DNA of 57,957 bases from positions 1 to 57,957 of the forward strand of contig JAOUHD010000004.1 of NCBI GenBank assembly GCA_029865345.1, in the 5' to 3' direction. The notes beneath the pieces were generated by a model. The model was not told the origin of the DNA and made no database searches. It worked only from the letters and a program-made list of their open reading frames with translations. Positions 54,539 to 57,957 of this stretch are shown here, piece by piece. Numbering within the stretch: position 1 is the first letter of the stretch; the number at the start of each line of letters is the position of its first letter. The translations under genes were made by a program, and so were the position numbers. Source of the stretch: Nitrospira sp. Lineage in GTDB: Bacteria; Nitrospirota; Nitrospiria; Nitrospirales; Nitrospiraceae.

Positions 54539-56104
54539 ATGATTGGCAACTCCTCAACCCGCCCCCACCGGCTGGTAGTCCTGCTGCTCGCCGGCTTGGG
54601 ATGGCTCTCATCCCAGTCCGCAAGCTGGGGCCTGGATGCCACACAACCGATTCCGGTGGAACGGCGTGAAACTGTCTCACTGGCGGATGCCGCGGTCCGC
54701 GCACTCCAGCACAATCTCGATATCAGTATTAGCCGCCACAACAAAGAAAGCCGGTTGGCTGACATTATTGTTGAACAATCAAAATTCGACCCGAACCTAA
54801 GCATCAACGGTCAATATAACCGAACGGTGAACCCGCTCAATCGACCCGTGTTCGGAGGAACCGGAGTCAACCTGAATCAGATTAGAATTTTTGACCAACG
54901 TAACCATTCCGTGACCGTCGATGCTTCGACCAACCTCATCACCGGCGGTAATTTCGACGTGAACTATAGCCCGGCTCGAAACAGCGTGAATCAAGATGTC
55001 GCCACGGGATTCTTGTTCAACCCCTCGTGGACGGGCGGCTTGGCATTCACATTCACGCAGCCATTACTCAGAAACGCCGGGATCGCGATCAACAAGACCT
55101 TCATCAAGGTCGCTCAAAACAATGCCGAGGTCGAGCAGCATGTGTTTCGAGATCGTGTGATGACCGTTGTCTCCACTGTGGAACAAACCTATTGGGAGCT
55201 GGTGTTTGCGAACGAAAACTTGAAAGTCGCACAGGCTGCCTTGAAAGCCGCCGAAGAACTCTTAGCCACAAACCGCGCCAAGGCGAAAGCGGGAATCATG
55301 TCGATCGTCGACGTACTCCAAGCCGAAGCCGCGATGGCATCCAGGGTAGAGCAGGTGTTGGTGGCGGAGAAAGCCATTCATGACCAAGAAGATCAATTAC
55401 GGCGTCTCTTGAATCCGGGCGAGGAAGAGTTGCGTCAAGACGTGCGGCTGACACCCGCCGATGCCCCTGTCACGGTCCTGGAGCCCCTCAGCCTCCAGGA
55501 GGCCATCGACATCGCGATCGAACAGCGTCCAGAAATCACTCAGGCCAAAAAACAGATCGAGTCCGGTGAACTCAACAAGCAATTCGCCCGCAATCAGTTG
55601 CTGCCGACGCTGTCGTTTCAAGGCACCCTCGGACTCGCCGGACTCGGCGGCGACTACAGCGAAGCCTTTACCAGGAACTTTAGCGGCGACTTCTACAACT
55701 ATGGAGCGGGACTGGTGCTCAGTTATCCGCTTGGCAACCGCGCCGCTGTCAGCACCTATTCCAAGCGCCAGCTGGAGGCCAAGAATGCGGAAGTCGCGCT
55801 CGCCAACGTGCGCCAACAAATCATCGTCGGCATTCGTGAGGCGGTGCGTCGAGTTCAAACCGACTTCAAGCGCATCGAGACCACCCGTTCGGCGCGCATC
55901 ATGGCCGAAAAACAGCTGCAAGCGGAGCAGGAACGACTGAAGGTCGGGCTCAGCACCACTCGCTTCGTGCTCGATTTCCAACGAGACCTGGCCACGGCTC
56001 AGGGGAACGAACTACGGGCCGTCGTCGATTACAACAAGTCGCTATCCAATCTCGCACGGCATAAAGCGACCACGTTGGACCGCTATCACCTCGAGCTCTC
56101 GTAG
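54539..56104 (+). CDS. TolC-family outer membrane efflux protein
   Basis: A 521-residue protein with a signal peptide (LVVLLLAGLGWLSSQSASWG), then the duplicated outer membrane factor pattern: first half SLADAAVRALQHNLDISISR with a long helix from about residue 200 to 280, and second half SLQEAIDIAIEQRPEITQAK with a second long helix (residues 410-500). ATG 54539 follows AAGGAGGG. It would form a trimeric channel with inner membrane efflux partners that are not in this window, so the substrate is unknown. Confidence 0.88.
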   Translation: MIGNSSTRPHRLVVLLLAGLGWLSSQSASWGLDATQPIPVERRETVSLADAAVRALQHNLDISISRHNKESRLADIIVEQSKFDPNLSINGQYNRTVNPLNRPVFGGTGVNLNQIRIFDQRNHSVTVDASTNLITGGNFDVNYSPARNSVNQDVATGFLFNPSWTGGLAFTFTQPLLRNAGIAINKTFIKVAQNNAEVEQHVFRDRVMTVVSTVEQTYWELVFANENLKVAQAALKAAEELLATNRAKAKAGIMSIVDVLQAEAAMASRVEQVLVAEKAIHDQEDQLRRLLNPGEEELRQDVRLTPADAPVTVLEPLSLQEAIDIAIEQRPEITQAKKQIESGELNKQFARNQLLPTLSFQGTLGLAGLGGDYSEAFTRNFSGDFYNYGAGLVLSYPLGNRAAVSTYSKRQLEAKNAEVALANVRQQIIVGIREAVRRVQTDFKRIETTRSARIMAEKQLQAEQERLKVGLSTTRFVLDFQRDLATAQGNELRAVVDYNKSLSNLARHKATTLDRYHLELS

Positions 56105-56111
56105 CTTGCCC

Positions 56112-56819
56112 ATGGCGTCCGGGCCAGATCGGCTGGCTCCAGTTCCCACCATCACTGTGGGAGCAGCACTGCCGCTGCTCCCCATCGCGGCAACATTCGG
56201 CTACCACGGTCTGCCAGATTCCTTCAGGGAACAGCTCCTCGTTCAATTCGCGCCGCAAGTCCTCGCCTATGTCGCACTTGGTCTCTGGGCTACGCGTGCC
56301 ACGCAGGTCACGATCCAACTCGGGTTAGAAAAAGAAAAGATACGGAGCGGCCTGCCGTGGGGAGTTCTGACGGGATTGTTCTTAGGCAGTCTGAATACCT
56401 TCGTGATTCTGGCAGTCTATCCGTCATTGGGTTTCGACATCACCTTTTTGAAGCAGACACCTCATGGCCGACTTCCAGTCCTCCTTATGGTGCCGTGGCT
56501 CATCTGCGGGATTGCGCTGTTCGTGGAGGTGAACTTTCGCGGTTTTCTCTTGGGTCGACTGGCCGAACTCGAATCGCATTGGCGGGGGACCGACTCACGC
56601 CCACGCCCGGCGCTCTTCGCTCTCGCAGTCAGTTCGCTGACATTTACATTCGACCCGTTCATGGTAAATACTTTCCGGCATCTCCACTGGATCGCCCTCT
56701 GGGATGGGTTGATCTGGGGACTGATCTGGCTGCGAACACGCAATCTCTGGATTACGATTGTGGCCCATGCTATTGAGGTCATCATCCTGTACAGTGCCGT
56801 CAAAGCGGCGATAGGATAG
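56112..56819 (+). CDS. CPBP-family intramembrane glutamic protease
   Basis: A 235-residue protein with about seven membrane segments. The CPBP motif begins with LFVEVNFRGFLLGRL (Glu and Arg, about residue 138), followed by FDPFMVNTFRHLHW and IVAHAIEVIIL with conserved His residues. This is the CAAX-protease/Abi family. Only one Glu stands before the Arg where the classical motif is EExxxR. It begins seven bases after the TolC-like gene. Function in the cell is unknown. Confidence 0.78.
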   Translation: MASGPDRLAPVPTITVGAALPLLPIAATFGYHGLPDSFREQLLVQFAPQVLAYVALGLWATRATQVTIQLGLEKEKIRSGLPWGVLTGLFLGSLNTFVILAVYPSLGFDITFLKQTPHGRLPVLLMVPWLICGIALFVEVNFRGFLLGRLAELESHWRGTDSRPRPALFALAVSSLTFTFDPFMVNTFRHLHWIALWDGLIWGLIWLRTRNLWITIVAHAIEVIILYSAVKAAIG

Positions 56820-56908
56820 AATATGTTTCGCCGCGCGATCTCAGCGAGGGTGAGGCGCTAGAACGGGAAGCAATGGAAGCGTTTCATGGAAGCTAAGGAG
56901 GAGAGTCG

Positions 56909-57247
56909 GTGAACGATCTCGGTAAGTATGTGCTCTATTTTCTCTTGGGTGGGAGCATCGTGAGCTTTTCCACGTATCTTGGCTCGCAGGGCAAGTCGTT
57001 TCCCGCCGCCATGGCCAGCACGTTTCCCGCCATTACTGGCGTCACCTTCATTTTGCTCTATGGCAGCGGCGGGGGGGCCACGACGGTTGACTACGCCAAG
57101 AACTTGCTGTGGTTTGTCCCGCCCTGGACCGTCTACGTCGTCGCGATGATCCTAGGCATCCCGCGCCTTGGCTTCTGGCCGGCGATGGTCGGATCGCTCG
57201 TCCTGTATATGGGCTGTGTGGGGCTGGTGAAGCTGGTGGTGCGGTAG
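56909..57247 (+). CDS. Small membrane protein, DUF3147-like
   Basis: A 112-residue protein starting at GTG 56909 after GGAGGAGAG. It has four short hydrophobic segments, such as YVLYFLLGGSIVSFSTYLGS, ITGVTFILLYGSGG and WTVYVVAMILGIPRLGFWPA. This pattern fits DUF3147-type inner membrane proteins. A G7 run inside the gene stays in frame. Role unknown. Confidence 0.65.
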   Translation: MNDLGKYVLYFLLGGSIVSFSTYLGSQGKSFPAAMASTFPAITGVTFILLYGSGGGATTVDYAKNLLWFVPPWTVYVVAMILGIPRLGFWPAMVGSLVLYMGCVGLVKLVVR

Positions 57248-57283
57248 ATCAACCGAGCGGATCGACCATTCATGACCTACCCC

Positions 57284-57811
57284 CTAGGTTTCTTCTTGAA
57301 AATGCAGCCGACAAATTTCTCCAAGAGCGGACAGCATCTGATCGAGGGCGATAGTAACAGAATGGCTGGCCAGGTAAGACGGACCATCGTTCCCGGCCCA
57401 GAGATCCGGTGGGCACTCCATCTCTCGTACGTTCTGATAGAACCGGCCGATCGTCTCCTTCCAATAGGCCGGCCCAGCCCCTTCATCAAGAAATAGAACT
57501 CGGTCTTGTGAAAAGGGCTGATCGAATTGCCCCGCCCGCTGCTGCCACACCGCTTCCATCGCCTGCTGCCGGTCTGGACCAAGTTCCAGCCCACTGGCGC
57601 GTTCATTGAGCGCCGCGAACAACCCACCCACCACGTGATCAACGTGTGCTTCTGGAAAGACACCTACACAGGCCTGCATCAGGAGATACTTATGGAAGAG
57701 AAATACCTCGGCACTGATACGAGAGTCATCTGCGGTTGGATCATAGACCCGAGCGAGTTCACGAAGCGCCTCCGCCGATGCCCCACCCAACGCTGAACCA
57801 AGCAGCGGCAC
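57284..57811 (-). CDS. Hypothetical protein
   Basis: A 175-residue soluble protein beginning at GTG 57811. Segments such as EALRELARVYDPTADDSRIS, VFLFHKYLLMQACVGVFP and PAYWKETIGRFYQNVREMEC look alpha-helical. No family or catalytic motif is recognised. It is convergent with the DUF3147-like gene. Confidence 0.55.
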   Translation of the reverse strand: MPLLGSALGGASAEALRELARVYDPTADDSRISAEVFLFHKYLLMQACVGVFPEAHVDHVVGGLFAALNERASGLELGPDRQQAMEAVWQQRAGQFDQPFSQDRVLFLDEGAGPAYWKETIGRFYQNVREMECPPDLWAGNDGPSYLASHSVTIALDQMLSALGEICRLHFQEET

Positions 57812-57841
57812 GATGCAACGGCCTATGTCGAGAATGAAGCT

Positions 57842-57861
57842 CCCCGCAGCAAGCTGCGGGG
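57842..57861. repeat. Perfect GC-rich hairpin next to the right-edge CDS
   Basis: CCCCGCAGC and GCTGCGGGG are perfect inverted arms (nine bases each) around AA. It lies directly after the stop of the truncated CDS. No T-run follows on either strand (on the minus strand the next bases are AGCTTCATT), so it is either a weak terminator or one end of a small repeat. Confidence 0.5.
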
Positions 57862-57871
57862 TATCACAGAA

Positions 57872-57957
57872 CTAAAACATGTGGAGCTGCCGGAGATCAT
57901 CGCGGGGTTGTCCTTGCCGCTGCACATACCGCTCGACTGTCTGCCAGTTCGCTCGCT
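57872..57957 (-). CDS. C-terminal end of an unidentified CDS (runs off right edge)
   Basis: A minus-strand frame is open from the edge to TAG at 57872-57874 and encodes 27 to 28 residues, including NWQTVERYVQRQGQPRDDLR and ending QLHMF. The charged, helical character looks coding. The family cannot be told from so short a piece. Confidence 0.35.
   Translation of the reverse strand, partial: RANWQTVERYVQRQGQPRDDLRQLHMF

Noticed and set aside
1..57957. CRISPR array, tRNA, rRNA or prophage
   Set aside because: No regular spaced repeats, T-loop signatures, rRNA stretches or phage structural genes were seen by reading; a covariance search would be needed to be certain for small RNAs.

Overview
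The window looks like chromosomal DNA of a Gram-negative, lipopolysaccharide-making bacterium of the phylum Nitrospirota, most probably Nitrospira or a close relative. The basis is a full lipid A/Kdo/heptose gene set next to a 20S proteasome locus of the Mpa-Dop-PrcB-PrcA-PafA type (rare outside Actinobacteria but known in Nitrospirota), GC-rich coding DNA, and a palindromic intergenic element of a kind I associate with Nitrospira. Taxonomy is inferred from gene content only. I saw no rRNA, tRNA, CRISPR array or prophage.

Bases 1-20,900 (nearly all minus strand) form an envelope supercluster, read right to left: bamA, two skp/ompH-like chaperones, fabZ, lpxA, lpxI, a Gfo/Idh/MocA oxidoreductase, lpxB, msbA, a DUF374 acyltransferase (frameshifted), waaA, lpxK, a waaF-gmhB fusion, a methyltransferase and two more GT9 glycosyltransferases. 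It ends in a regulatory and export module: a frameshifted winged-helix regulator, a NusG paralogue, a 30-codon small ORF and a Wzx-type flippase. The left edge cuts the start of a possible IS630-type transposase. lpxC, lpxD and Kdo synthesis genes are not here.

Bases 21,000-28,000 (plus strand) carry galU, lon, thiL, a DUF2062 membrane protein and a SAMHD1-like HD protein. Bases 28,000-29,100 hold two small envelope proteins.

Bases 29,100-36,560 (minus strand) are the proteasome locus: mpa, dop, prcB, prcA, then pafA behind its own promoter and a LytM-type M23 peptidase overlapping pafA by 4 bp. No Pup/UBact modifier gene fits in the locus: dop and prcB are only 23 bp apart. A strong sigma70-like promoter flanked by two inverted repeats lies before mpa.

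Bases 36,560-38,360 are thiS-thiG-thiE, with a 127-bp palindromic repeat between thiG and thiE. Then come a stand-alone PolX-type helix-hairpin-helix protein, and on the minus strand ctpA-envC-ftsX-ftsE and the translation/export block yraN-rnhB-rplS-trmD-rimM-rpsP-ffh. Bases 47,900-57,957 hold a DUF4321 protein, uvrB, an RRM protein with a clear terminator, secreted hypothetical proteins, an M28 aminopeptidase, a TolC-family protein, a CPBP protease, a DUF3147 protein, an unknown protein and a truncated CDS at the right edge.

Most genes are ordinary housekeeping and envelope genes. The points most worth pursuing are the proteasome locus without a linked modifier, the M23 peptidase coupled to pafA, the two frameshifts (one in an A9 tract), the WaaF-GmhB fusion, the non-standard GTPase motifs in Ffh, the -GGGSF tail of ThiS and the small ORF before the flippase.
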